Assembly (NCBI GenBank): GCA_937983015.1
Contig: CALKAK010000123.1
Span: 1 to 16,276 of the forward strand
DNA from: an uncultured Bacillaceae bacterium
GTDB taxonomy: Bacteria > Bacillota > Bacilli > Bacillales > Caldibacillaceae
Direction: 5' to 3'
DNA: 16,276 nt
Below are positions 1 to 8,210 of this stretch, piece after piece. The notes below the pieces were generated by a model that was not told the DNA's origin, did no database searches, and saw only the letters and a program-made list of their open reading frames with translations. Position numbers and translations under genes: made by a program. Position 1 is the first letter of the stretch; every line of letters starts with the position of its first letter.

Positions 1-67
1 AATTAAGGTTTATTTGGTGTGCCCAATTTTAACAAATTCTCCGTTTTATACTGCATAAAAATATTTC

Positions 68-1300
68 TTAAAATTCCCTTGACTTTTTATAGCTGGTCTT
101 TTCTCTTATTTTTGCCTGAATAACACCCTTTTCCAGTAACCGTTCAATTTGCTGTTGATTATATCCGTGCTCCCTTAATATATCGACCGTGTCCTCACCT
201 AATCGGGGTGGGTGTTTCGTAATTTCCAGTCGGGTTTTTGAAAGCTGGACGGGGATGCGAGTTACTTTCAAGTCGGGGATTTCCGGATGATCCACTTCCA
301 CGAGCATTCCGGTACTAACCGTCTGCGGATCTTGGATTACCTGTGAGATGTTTTGAATAACCGAACAAGGAATTCCGCGTTTTTCCATCTCTTTAATCCA
401 GTAGCTCGCAGGCTTTTGTTTCAACACTTCCTCGATCGCCGCATTTAATTCTCTCCGGTTTTTGACACGATCCACATTCATCCGGAAGCGCGGATCTTCA
501 ATCCATTCTTCCTTGTTCAGCACCTTGCATAACCTCGCAAAAAGCAAATCATTGGAAATCCCGATCATGATCGGATCATCAGCCGTCTGGAAGTCACCAT
601 ACGGCGCAAAGGAAGCATGATTAGTGCCCATTTTCTTCGGAGCTTTCCCTGTTGCTAGATAAGAAAGGATATGGTACCCCATCCAAAATATTCCCGTCTC
701 GAAAAGCGAAGTTTCAACTTTTTGTCCAGATCCTGTTAGAGCACGGTAATAAAGGGCTGATACAATGCCAATTGCTCCCCACATGGCACTTCCCTGATCA
801 AGAATCGATACGGCCGCTCTGGCCATTCCGTCCTCTTCAGTTCCATTAATGCCGATAATACCTGTGTCTCCCTGGACTATGGCATCATATCCCGGTTTAT
901 ACCGCTTTTCACCTTGTTGCCCGTAAGCGGATAACGAACAATAAATGAGTTGAGGGTTCAACTCTTTTAACGTTTCATAATCGAATCCCAGTTCCGCAGC
1001 TTTACCATAGCGGAAATTTTCTACGAAGACATCGGCTTTCTTCACAAGATCATAGACTAATTGCTTTCCTTCATCTATTTTAATATTGATGACGATCGAT
1101 CGTTTATTCCGATTGATATTCAGATAATAAACCCCTTCCCCCGCCATCAGTGGATCCATTTTTCTCGAGTCATCGCCAATATTCGGTTTTTCTATTTTAA
1201 TAACTTCCGCACCGAGATCAGCCAGAATCATCGTTAAACTCGGACCGGATATATTCGTCGTAAGGTCCACTACTTTCACACCTGTTAACGGTCCTGCCAT
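68..1300 (-). CDS. Class III (CaiB/BaiF) acyl-CoA transferase
   Basis: Intact CoA-transferase of the CaiB/BaiF (family III) type, about 410 residues, the usual family length. These enzymes move CoA between carboxylic acids in the cytoplasm through an aspartyl-CoA anhydride. The N-terminal nucleotide/CoA fold shows VVDLTTNISGP, LADLGAEVIKIEKP and NRNKRSI. An Asp at about residue 168 (in SILDQGSA) sits where family members carry the catalytic aspartate (Asp169 in formyl-CoA transferase). An ATG eight codons upstream is in frame, but I chose the ATG at 1300 because AGGGG lies about 7 bases before it and the family motif starts there. It is the last gene of the left operon, about 86 bases after the regulator. 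It probably activates the acid handled by the neighbouring enzymes; donor and acceptor are unknown. It is the only enzyme gene of this operon besides fumarase beta without a visible lesion. Confidence 0.9.
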   Translation of the reverse strand: MAGPLTGVKVVDLTTNISGPSLTMILADLGAEVIKIEKPNIGDDSRKMDPLMAGEGVYYLNINRNKRSIVINIKIDEGKQLVYDLVKKADVFVENFRYGKAAELGFDYETLKELNPQLIYCSLSAYGQQGEKRYKPGYDAIVQGDTGIIGINGTEEDGMARAAVSILDQGSAMWGAIGIVSALYYRALTGSGQKVETSLFETGIFWMGYHILSYLATGKAPKKMGTNHASFAPYGDFQTADDPIMIGISNDLLFARLCKVLNKEEWIEDPRFRMNVDRVKNRRELNAAIEEVLKQKPASYWIKEMEKRGIPCSVIQNISQVIQDPQTVSTGMLVEVDHPEIPDLKVTRIPVQLSKTRLEITKHPPRLGEDTVDILREHGYNQQQIERLLEKGVIQAKIREKTSYKKSREF

Positions 1301-1386
1301 ATTCCATCCCCTTTTCATTATCATAAATGGAGATTGGCGATCATGTTAGGAACATCTCATTAAACCACGTTCCCACTTTAGTCCGT

Positions 1387-2055
1387 TTATTTTTTATCGC
1401 CTTCATTTTTACCGATTACTGATAACAAATGCTGTTTTGTTCGTAAAATGTGGTTTTCCAATATTACTCTTGCTTCTTTAGTCCGGTTATTCTTAATAGC
1501 TGTAATAATCTCTTCGTGCTCCTTGTGGGCATCCTGCAGACGGTCAGGGATGATACTCGGTGTGTAGAGTGGAATACCCGTCCAGAGGATGTCGATCATC
1601 TGGTGAATTCTCCGCCACGGGCATCCCTGGTATAGCACCTTATGGAATTCTTTATTCAGTTCCATATATTCACGAATATCGTCCTCGTCTTTTCCAAGCG
1701 CTTGCATTTTTTCATGATAGTCTTCTAGAGTTTGCAAGTCTTCTTGTTCCAGATAGGGTATGGACCGTTCCAGGGCTTCACCCTCCAGCAATGCACGCAA
1801 ATGGTAGATTTCTTCGATATCTTCCGCAGTAATAGGGGTAACGATCGCCCCTCTTCGCGGTTCGATCCGGACCAGCCCCTCAATTTCCAGTTGTCTCAAG
1901 GCATCCCGGATCGGCATACGGCTGACACCGAGTTTAGCCGCCCATTCCTCCTGAATCAAGCGATCCCCCCATTTAAATTCCCCTTTTAAAATAACTTCCC
2001 TGAGTTTTGTAGTGACCTTATATTGTAAAGTTTGCCGATCCTGTTCGGAGAGCAA
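1387..2055 (-). CDS. GntR-family regulator with FCD ligand domain
   Basis: Transcription regulator of the GntR/FadR (FCD) class, 222 residues from a TTG codon. A winged helix-turn-helix occupies about residues 10-75 (SRMPIRDALRQLEIEGLVRIEPRRGA is the classic recognition-helix and wing region). An all-helical FCD domain fills the rest, with the histidines expected for metal and ligand binding in NKEFHKVL, HKEHEEII and ENHILRTKQH. Such proteins usually sense a small organic acid made or used by their operon. The start is doubtful: the TTG at 2055 has no well-placed ribosome site, whereas the ATG at 2071 has GGAG 9 bases upstream but reads into the wrong frame through an A7T5 run. One A fewer would give MDKKFLLSEQDR in frame. 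It follows the HIBADH-like gene by under 40 bases, so it is co-transcribed with the enzymes. Confidence 0.85.
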   Translation of the reverse strand: MLSEQDRQTLQYKVTTKLREVILKGEFKWGDRLIQEEWAAKLGVSRMPIRDALRQLEIEGLVRIEPRRGAIVTPITAEDIEEIYHLRALLEGEALERSIPYLEQEDLQTLEDYHEKMQALGKDEDDIREYMELNKEFHKVLYQGCPWRRIHQMIDILWTGIPLYTPSIIPDRLQDAHKEHEEIITAIKNNRTKEARVILENHILRTKQHLLSVIGKNEGDKK

Positions 2056-2091
2056 AAATTTTTTTATCCATTCCTGTTCACTCCATATCTA

Positions 2092-2981
2092 TTAAAAAAC
2101 ATGTATTTCGGTTTGCAAGTTTCTCTCAATTTCTTTAATAAAAGTCGTATGATCTGCATTCGGATCCCCATTCATCAAGGCTTGCTTCCAAATCTGGTAA
2201 GCGGCACTGGCAACAGGAGCAGGTATTTTCCAATCATCCGCTAAACGGATTGCATTCCCCATATCTTTTACCATCAAACCGAGCGCGAAATTACCATCGA
2301 ATTTCCGCGTCAAAATATGTTCCGGAAATTTCACCTCGCTTGTGTGACTCCTTCCCGTGCTGGTATTGATGATTTCTATAAAGGTTTTCGGATCAATACC
2401 GTTTTTAACAGCGATGGCCAGGCATTCGGCAGTTATCGCTATAGTGGTTGCGGAAATCAAATTATTCAGTGCTTTCATCGCATGACCGGAACTAATCCCG
2501 CCAACATGAAAGATATTCTCACCTATAATCTGTAAAATTGGCAACGCCTCTTGATAATCTGCATGTTCTCCTCCAACCATGATCGTCAACGTCCCGCTTC
2601 TTGCTCTGGCAACACCCCCGCTAACCGGTGCATCGATTAACCGGATTCCCTGTTGTTGTAAGACCCCGGCAAGTTCAAGTGTTGCTGATGGGTTAGAGCT
2701 ACTCATCTCGATCAACATACTACCTGGTTTAAACCCATAATGGATTCCTTCTTTGCTCTGAACAACTTCCTTTACGATACGATCATCTGGAAGCATCGTA
2801 ATTATATAATGGTAGTTTTCGCCAGGGAACGAGGCGAGGAGTGGGGAATGGCACCTAAATGGGCCAGTTCGATCATCACATGCTCGTTTTTATCAAAAAT
2901 ACCGACATTGAAACCCGCCTCCAAAAAATGAACAGCAAAATGATATCCCATCTTTCCTGTTCCGATTATGCCAATTTTCAA
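2092..2981 (-). pseudogene. 3-hydroxyisobutyrate dehydrogenase family, frameshifted
   Basis: Beta-hydroxyacid dehydrogenase family (3-hydroxyisobutyrate, tartronate-semialdehyde or 2-hydroxy-3-oxopropionate reductases), NAD(P)-dependent and cytoplasmic. The N-terminal Rossmann part, from a TTG at 2981 (GGGGTG 7 bases upstream), reads MKIGIIGTGKMGYHF and stops soon after SLAKTTII. The rest continues in another frame as HYIITMLPDD, DAPVSGGVARARSGTLTIMVGG (substrate-binding motif) and GHAMKALNNLI (catalytic Lys). The frames cross at an A4 run (2816-2819). One extra A restores SLAKNYHYIITMLPDD and a protein of about 296 residues, normal for the family. As given, the gene is broken; a sequencing error is possible. 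It lies between fumarase beta and the regulator in the same direction. Exact substrate unknown. Confidence 0.88.
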
Positions 2982-3048
2982 ATGGTTTCACCCCGTTTAA
3001 AAGATTGAACGAATTCCAGAAATGCTTTTAAATGTCTAAATGGGATTA

Positions 3049-3594
3049 TTATTGTCTGAATCGCGCAACTCCTTCTTCATACAGATCGCCACCATGAGCA
3101 TCATTGATCACGATAACGGGGAAATTTTCGACGAAAAGTTTTCTAATCGCTTCTGTTCCGAGATCTTCATAAGCAACCAGTTCCGCTTGTTTGATGGCCT
3201 TCGAGATGAGGGCTCCCGAACCACCGATTGCAGCAAAATAGACAGCACCGTATTGGACGATGGCTTTTTTCACTTCTTCGTTCCGGTACCCTTTTCCGAT
3301 CATGCCTTTTAGCCCCATTTCAAGCAATTTTGGCGTGTAGGCATCCATACGACTGCTAGTTGTCGGCCCGGCCGAGCCGATAATCTGACCCGGTCGTGGT
3401 GGGGTTGGACCAACATAATAAATAACCTGACCATGTAGATTAAAAGGAAGGCTGCCACCCGCCTGTATCGTCTCGAACATTCTTTTATGGGCGGCATCTC
3501 TTGCGGTGTAAATAGTACCAGTTAACAAAACCCAGTCTCCAGATCTTAAGTCCTTGTATTCATCATTTTGAAATGGCACCAGGATCTTTTTCAT
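3049..3594 (-). CDS. Class I fumarate hydratase/tartrate dehydratase, beta subunit
   Basis: C-terminal (beta) subunit of a two-subunit, iron-sulfur class I hydro-lyase, 181 residues, full length. The family includes fumarase, L-tartrate dehydratase and enzymes active on mesaconate, which add or remove water from hydroxy-dicarboxylates. Conserved stretches are LRSGDWVLLTGTIYTARDAAHKR, YVGPTPPRPGQIIGSAGPTTSSRMD, GMIGKG and VINDAHGGDLYEEG. The ATG at 3594 has GAGGAG about 9 bases upstream. The frame-corrected alpha gene ends at 3619, so the pair is closely coupled (25 bases). This subunit is intact, but its alpha partner is frameshifted, so an active enzyme is not expected if the sequence is right. 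Which dicarboxylate it acts on cannot be told. Confidence 0.9.
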   Translation of the reverse strand: MKKILVPFQNDEYKDLRSGDWVLLTGTIYTARDAAHKRMFETIQAGGSLPFNLHGQVIYYVGPTPPRPGQIIGSAGPTTSSRMDAYTPKLLEMGLKGMIGKGYRNEEVKKAIVQYGAVYFAAIGGSGALISKAIKQAELVAYEDLGTEAIRKLFVENFPVIVINDAHGGDLYEEGVARFRQ

Positions 3595-3618
3595 GATAAA
3601 AACTCCTCAAATTTTTAT

Positions 3619-4462
3619 TTACAATATGACTTCTTTGTGGCGCGATGCATGGCAGTTCAAATTAACCGCCACCGGCAGGGAAGCGATATGACACGCTTCG
3701 ACTTCAATTTTGACATCCAAAGCGGTAATCGATCCCCCCCAATCCTTGTGGTCCTATACCTAACCGATTAATCTCCTCGATCAATTCTTCTTCCAATAGA
3801 CGAATGTTTTGATCCGGATGACGATCACCGATTGGGCGGAACAGGGATTTTTTCGCAAGGTAAGCACATTTTTCAAAATTTCCGCCGATTCCCACTCCGA
3901 CAACCAGTGGAGGACAGGCATTAGGGCCAGCCGCTTTTACAACATCTATAACAAATGTTTTAATCCCTTCAATTCCAGCCGAAGGAGGTAACATTTTCAG
4001 CGCACTCATGTTTTCGGCTCCCCCGCCTTTTGCGGATAGTTGAATCCGCAACCGGTCTCCTTCGACGAATTCATAGTGGATGATCGCAGGAGTGTTATCA
4101 CCGGTATTTTTTCGTCCCAGGGGATCGCGGACCATCGAATGGCGTAAATAGTGATCTTTATATCCTTTACGCACACCTTCATTGATCGCATTTGTCAACG
4201 TGCCACCGGATACATGGCATTCGGAGCCGACTTCAACGATAAATACAGCCGTTCCCGTATCTTGACACATCGGCAAAAATTCTGTACGGGCCACCTCCGC
4301 ATTGCGGATTAACTGCTTTAAAATATCTTGACCGATCTCCGATTTTTCTTTTTTCAAAGCCTCACGGAATGCGGTTAATACATCTTTTCCGAGAAAGAAA
4401 TTCGCCTGTTTGCATAATTCCGCGACCGCATCTACGACGGTCTGATAATCTATGAATCTCAT
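3619..4462 (-). pseudogene. Class I fumarate hydratase/tartrate dehydratase, alpha subunit, 3' frameshift
   Basis: N-terminal (alpha) subunit of the class I hydro-lyase. Visible motifs include LPMCQDTGTAVF and PNACPPLVVGVGIGG, which carry two of the Cys residues that bind the [4Fe-4S] cluster in this family. The open frame runs 252 codons and ends with an aberrant GGIDYRFGCQN tail at 3704. A G7 run (C7 on the plus strand, 3734-3740) is one base too long. With G6 the frame reads GGSITALDVKIEVEACHIAS and continues to a conserved NCHASRHKEVIL end at 3619, giving about 280 residues as usual. The lost tail contains the EACH cysteine that I take to be the third cluster ligand, so the shifted product should be dead. 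Start: ATG at 4462 with GAGGGG 8 bases upstream. Polymerase slippage, a true mutation and a homopolymer sequencing error are all possible. Confidence 0.9.
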
Positions 4463-4529
4463 GCTGGATTCCCCTCACAAAAATAAGGTGTACATTAATA
4501 TAGGTTCGCGGGAAATCTGAATGAATCTG

Positions 4530-5879
4530 TCAATTCCCCGTCACATGTTTCATCAAGTCACGAATATCCGAAACTTTTTCCAGATTCATGACTCCTTCAA
4601 CAAGGGCAGCTCTCTTCTCTTGCGGCAGGAAGTAGGTCAACGTGTTGAATTTATCAATCAAATCTTTCGCTGTTACCGGATTTTCCGGGTCTCCCTTCGG
4701 GTATTCCGCTCTTTTTACGATCGCATCACCGGTTTTTAATTGGATGGTAACTTCCGTCCCCCATTTTTCCGGATATTTTTGGTCAATGTCCGGATCGATT
4801 ATTACTTCGATCCGTTCCATCAACCGGCGGATCGTTTCATCCCGAAGCATTGTTTCATTGAATTGATTCAGGCTTGCATCCCCCTGAATCAGGGCTAAAG
4901 CTGCACAAAATTGCATGCTGAATTTTGCCGCATAAACCGTCTCCGGAGCAGGGTTATTGGTGATATCAATTGCAGACTAGTACGCTTTAACGGTGATTTT
5001 ACCAATCTTTTCCAGAACAACATTCGTGTCATTTTTTATCTCTATCATCAGATCAATAGCTGGATGCATATGACGGAACGAGGCGTGAATCTTAAAGGAA
5101 TTCTCGATAATTTTAAAATGTTCACCGAGACCTGTTGTGACTTTCTCAGGATCGTAACTGTCACTCATCGCTTCGAAAAAGCCCCGCCGCCCTTCTAGAA
5201 TTTTCCTGGCGGCCGTAAATCCTTTTTCCGCCAGGTAGGCGCTAATAACCCCGTTCATGGCCGCTTTCGCTGTGTGTAGTTGTTTGGACATCGCCCCATC
5301 TTCGATAAATTCCCATAAACCGGCTGCCTGAGTTCCTGCTGAACCTAATGCGTGAACGATCCCTTCTTCCTCTAATTCCAGTAATTTACAGGCTGCAGAT
5401 GCCGCTCCAAAAGTCCCGCATGTTGCCGTATTATGCCAATAATAGTAATGGGAGGGAGATACCGCTTCACCGATCCGGTAGCACACATCATAACCGATAG
5501 CAATCGCTGTAATCAGTTCTTCTCCGGATGACTGTTTTGCTTCCGCAATGGCAAGAGCTGCCGGAATTACTACAGTTCCCGCATGGATGATCGAACCTTT
5601 GTGAATATCGTCAAGTTCCAGTACATGACCCGCTGCTCCGTTCACCATGGCCGCATTCGCAACCGAACTTTTCCCGCCGGTAAATAAAGTCGAATGCGGT
5701 TCGCCTCCCATTTCTTTCACATAACGATCGATAATTTGCACCGGTTTCTCCTTCGCTCCAGCTAACGCAGAGCCGAGATAATCGAGAACACAAAGTTTAG
5801 TAAATTCTACTACTTCATCCGGTAACCGCGAAAAACTCGTCGTGTGGATAAAATCACTGAGCAAACGACTGAGTTCCAT
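4530..5879 (-). pseudogene. MmgE/PrpD family protein with in-frame amber stop
   Basis: MmgE/PrpD family (2-methylcitrate dehydratase, cis-aconitate/itaconate decarboxylase and relatives), normally about 450 residues. The part from ATG 5879 (GGGAGGGAAGGA just upstream) gives 300 residues with typical features: YLGSALAGA, NAAMVNGAAGHVLELDDIH, HAGTVVIPAALA, HNTATCGTFGAA and FKIHASFRHMHPAID. It then meets TAG at 4977-4979. Translation in the very same frame continues SAIDITNNPAPETVYAAKFS and on to 4530, for 449 codons in total. The break is therefore a single nonsense codon, not an indel; CAG to TAG is one possible route. It lies between acyl-CoA dehydrogenase and fumarase alpha, which suits dehydration or rearrangement of a branched carboxylic acid. 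The exact reaction cannot be assigned. Confidence 0.92.
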
Positions 5880-5923
5880 TTCCTTCCCTCCCGGTTTTCA
5901 CAAAAAATATAAACAAAATTCAA

Positions 5924-6946
5924 TCAATAGGAACGCGGTAGACCGAGGACGTGTTGCGCGATATAGCTAGTGATCAAATTGTTTGTAACCGGAGCTACGA
6001 TGAAGAGCCGTGCCTCACGGAATTTGCGTTCGATATGGTATTCTTTCGCAAAAGCATAACCCCCGAATGTCGTCATGGCCGCATTCGCTGCCTTCCAGGC
6101 ACTTTCGGAAGCGAGATATTTGGCTATATTTGCTTCCGCACCGCAATTTTTCCCCTGATCGAAAAGGACGGCCGCTTTATCGCGCATCAGGCGTGCTGCT
6201 TCCACCTCCATGTAGGCTTGCGCGATCGGAAACTGTACGCCCTGGTTCCTGCCAATCTCCCGTCCGAACACAACCCGTTCATTGGCATATTTTACGGCCT
6301 TGTCGACAAAGTACAAACCATCACCAATACTTTCCGATGCAATCAAGATCCGTTCTGCGTTCATACCGCTCAGCACGTATTTAAAACCTTTTCCTTCTTC
6401 ACCGATCAAGTTCTCCACAGGGACTTCGACATTTTCCATGAAGATTTCTGTCGTGTGGTGATTTATCATCGTATCGATGGGCCGGATATCGATCCTGTCC
6501 TTTTGTTCACGCAAGTCCACGATGAATAAACTTAACCCTTCGGACCGTTTTTTCACCTGCTCCTTCGGTGTTGTCCGTGCTAGAAGCAACATCAAATCCG
6601 AATGTTCGGCACGGGATATGAAGATTTTTTGACCATTGATAATATAGCGGTCGCCCTTACGGATAGCTGTTGTGGTAATACTTGACGTATCACTTCCCGC
6701 CGTTGGCTCGGTGACCCCGAAAGCTTGCAGGCGGAGTTTACCGCTTGCAATTTTTGGCAAGTAGCGCTGTTTCTGTTCTTCGTTACCGTGTCTGAGCAAG
6801 GCGCCCATCGTGTACATCTGGGCGTGGCCTGCTGCCGCATTACCCCCGGATCAATTGATTTCCTCCAGGATTATACTTGCTTCCAGAAGCCCTAAACCCG
6901 CACCGCCGTATTCTTCTGGAATCAATACCGAAAGCCAGCCTTCAGG
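5924..6946 (-). pseudogene. Acyl-CoA dehydrogenase, 5'-truncated with in-frame opal stop
   Basis: FAD-dependent acyl-CoA dehydrogenase, about 340 of the usual 380-390 residues. Reading begins abruptly at PEGWLSVLIPEEYGGAGLG (6946), with no start codon or ribosome site, so about 45 N-terminal residues are missing. A TGA at 6851-6853 interrupts EEIN-x-SGG where Arg (CGA) would be usual, so C-to-T is the likely change. The rest is intact: AFGVTEPTAGSDTSS (flavin contact), FISRAEHSD, a Glu in GMNAERILIAS, and the end IAQHVLGLPRSY. The C-terminal EGT glutamate of many family members is replaced (IVAPVTNN), so the catalytic base is probably the ERILIA glutamate, as in isovaleryl-CoA and long-chain dehydrogenases. 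The open stretch downstream of the TGA (from ATG 6817) is unlikely to make an active enzyme. It was probably the first gene of the left operon. Confidence 0.92.
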
Positions 6947-6950
6947 CGAT
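6944..6950. other. Head-to-head junction of two 5'-truncated genes
   Basis: Acyl-CoA dehydrogenase homology (minus strand) ends at the PEG codons, 6941-6946. Symporter homology (plus strand) starts at the GD codons, 6945-6950. No promoter, start codon or spacer remains between them. Both genes lost their 5' parts at one point, as expected from one deletion across a divergent promoter region. An inversion breakpoint or an assembly misjoin would look the same in this window. Confidence 0.8.
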
Positions 6951-8099
6951 TACTATAATAGCGATTTGCTTCGGGTCGGCTCGGGAATCATTATGCTTTT
7001 TAACATCTTTTATATTGCATCGCAATTTTCTGCAGGAGCGCAAATCTTCCAGAATATGCTTGGAATCAGTTATTTTTGGGGGCTTGTATTAATCACGGCG
7101 ATCGTTGTGGCATATGTTTACGTAGGTGGTTCCTATGCAGACGTTTACACAGATGCAGCTCAAGCGATTGTCATGGTAGCTGTCGGGGTTATCGTTTTTG
7201 TATCCGGTATCATTATCTTTGGTGATGGAAATATCAATACAGCATTCACAAATATCACCGAAAACCTGGCGAACCAGGATGAAAAACTGGTACAGATTTT
7301 CAACCCGGAATCCAATTATTATGCGATCTCTGCAGTAATCGGTTTATTTATCATCCAGTTTGCTTTTTCATCGCAACCTCAACTATTTAACAAAGTATTA
7401 TCATTAAAACAACCGAGCGACCTTCGGAAAATGATCGCAACATATATCATAACGGCATTATTATGCCTAGTCGTATTTTTCGGCGGTTTTTACGCTCGGG
7501 TTGCCCTGCCTGACCTTGAAGTTCCTGATCAGGCTTTGCTCGAATATGTTGCCTGGGGAATGCCGGATTTCCTTGCTGCTCTCGTTGGTGTGGCGATCCT
7601 GGCGGCTGCCCTTTCGACGACAGACGGACTGTTCGTTGTCATCTCGACCATATTTGCCAATGATATTTACCGTAAAGTACTCGTAAAAAGAGGTATTATC
7701 AAACACGACGAAGAGACATTAAATAAAACAGCATTCCGCATAAGTAGATTCGCGGTCATCGCTGTTGGAAAAATCGCTCTACTAATGGTCTTGAATCCAC
7801 CTAAATTCCTAGGAAATTTCATGTGGATCGGCATTTCCGGGGTCGCATCCGGTACATTAGGGCCGATATTGTACGCAGTGTTCACACGGAAAAAGGCCTC
7901 GCCCCGTGCCGCCGAGATATCGATGATCGGTGGTCCTGCTTCCTACTTATTCTTCTACTTCTCAGGTTTAGAAACGAGTCCGCTAGCCGCAGGAGGCTGG
8001 GGTACGGTAGTCGGTACGCTTGTTATGTTTGTATGTGCCAAGTTATTTAAATATCCAGCGCAAAAGATTGAAAAAGGGAGAACCGTCGATGTGGATTAG
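6945..8099 (+). pseudogene. Sodium:solute symporter (SSS family), 5'-truncated
   Basis: C-terminal about 384 residues of a sodium/solute symporter; the family is normally around 500 residues with 13 or so membrane helices. Recognisable reading starts at GDYYNSDLLRVGSGIIMLFN and contains many hydrophobic segments, the conserved AALSTTDGLFVVISTIFANDIYRK region, and NPPKFLGNFMWIGISGVASGTLGPILYA. The first ~110-130 residues are missing. The frame is open back to 6810, but that part is antisense to acyl-CoA dehydrogenase and has no symporter character, so I treat it as an artefact. The fragment meets the dehydrogenase head to head. Its 3' end overlaps the start of a small membrane protein gene, as in an intact symporter operon. 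The solute is unknown. Confidence 0.88.
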
Positions 8100-8190
8100 T
8101 CCGATGCTCTCCATCTGGCTCTATGCAACCATCGGATCATTACTTGTCTGCGGATTCATCCTCTGGAAATGGTACGACGATGAAGAATAA
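8089..8190 (+). CDS. 33-residue membrane miniprotein coupled to symporter
   Basis: Small gene reading MWISPMLSIWLYATIGSL and then VCGFILWKWYDDEE. It has a single hydrophobic helix (about residues 5-27), an aromatic belt and an acidic tail, so it should be a one-pass membrane protein. The ATG at 8089 lies inside the last codons of the symporter (11-base overlap) and has GGGAG 8 bases upstream, so translation is coupled. Small single-helix partners next to sodium symporters are known in Gram-positive bacteria; calling this one a symporter subunit is inference from position and shape. It is followed by a terminator. With its symporter truncated and promoterless, it may no longer be expressed. 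Confidence 0.75.
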   Translation: MWISPMLSIWLYATIGSLLVCGFILWKWYDDEE

Positions 8191-8210
8191 AGAGGTAGTC
8201 ATGTACGTAA

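Noticed and set aside
3309..3497. Minus-strand 62-codon ORF inside fumarase beta
   Set aside because: It is an out-of-frame overlap of a well-conserved gene.
4530..4916. Separate small gene starting at ATG 4916
   Set aside because: It is the in-frame continuation of the MmgE/PrpD gene after the TAG; no ribosome site precedes that ATG.
5951..6529. Plus-strand ORF of 192 codons
   Set aside because: It is a shadow of the acyl-CoA dehydrogenase coding strand, with no start signal and no recognisable domain.
4977..6853. Stop codon recoding (amber suppression or selenocysteine) to rescue the two nonsense codons
   Set aside because: No pylT-like tRNA or selenocysteine element is seen, the families do not use such residues there, and the neighbouring indels point to decay instead.
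6810..6944. Reading of the symporter back to an ATG at 6810, giving a 429-residue protein
   Set aside because: The first 45 residues are antisense to acyl-CoA dehydrogenase, show no membrane or symporter character and have no ribosome site; the frame is open by chance.
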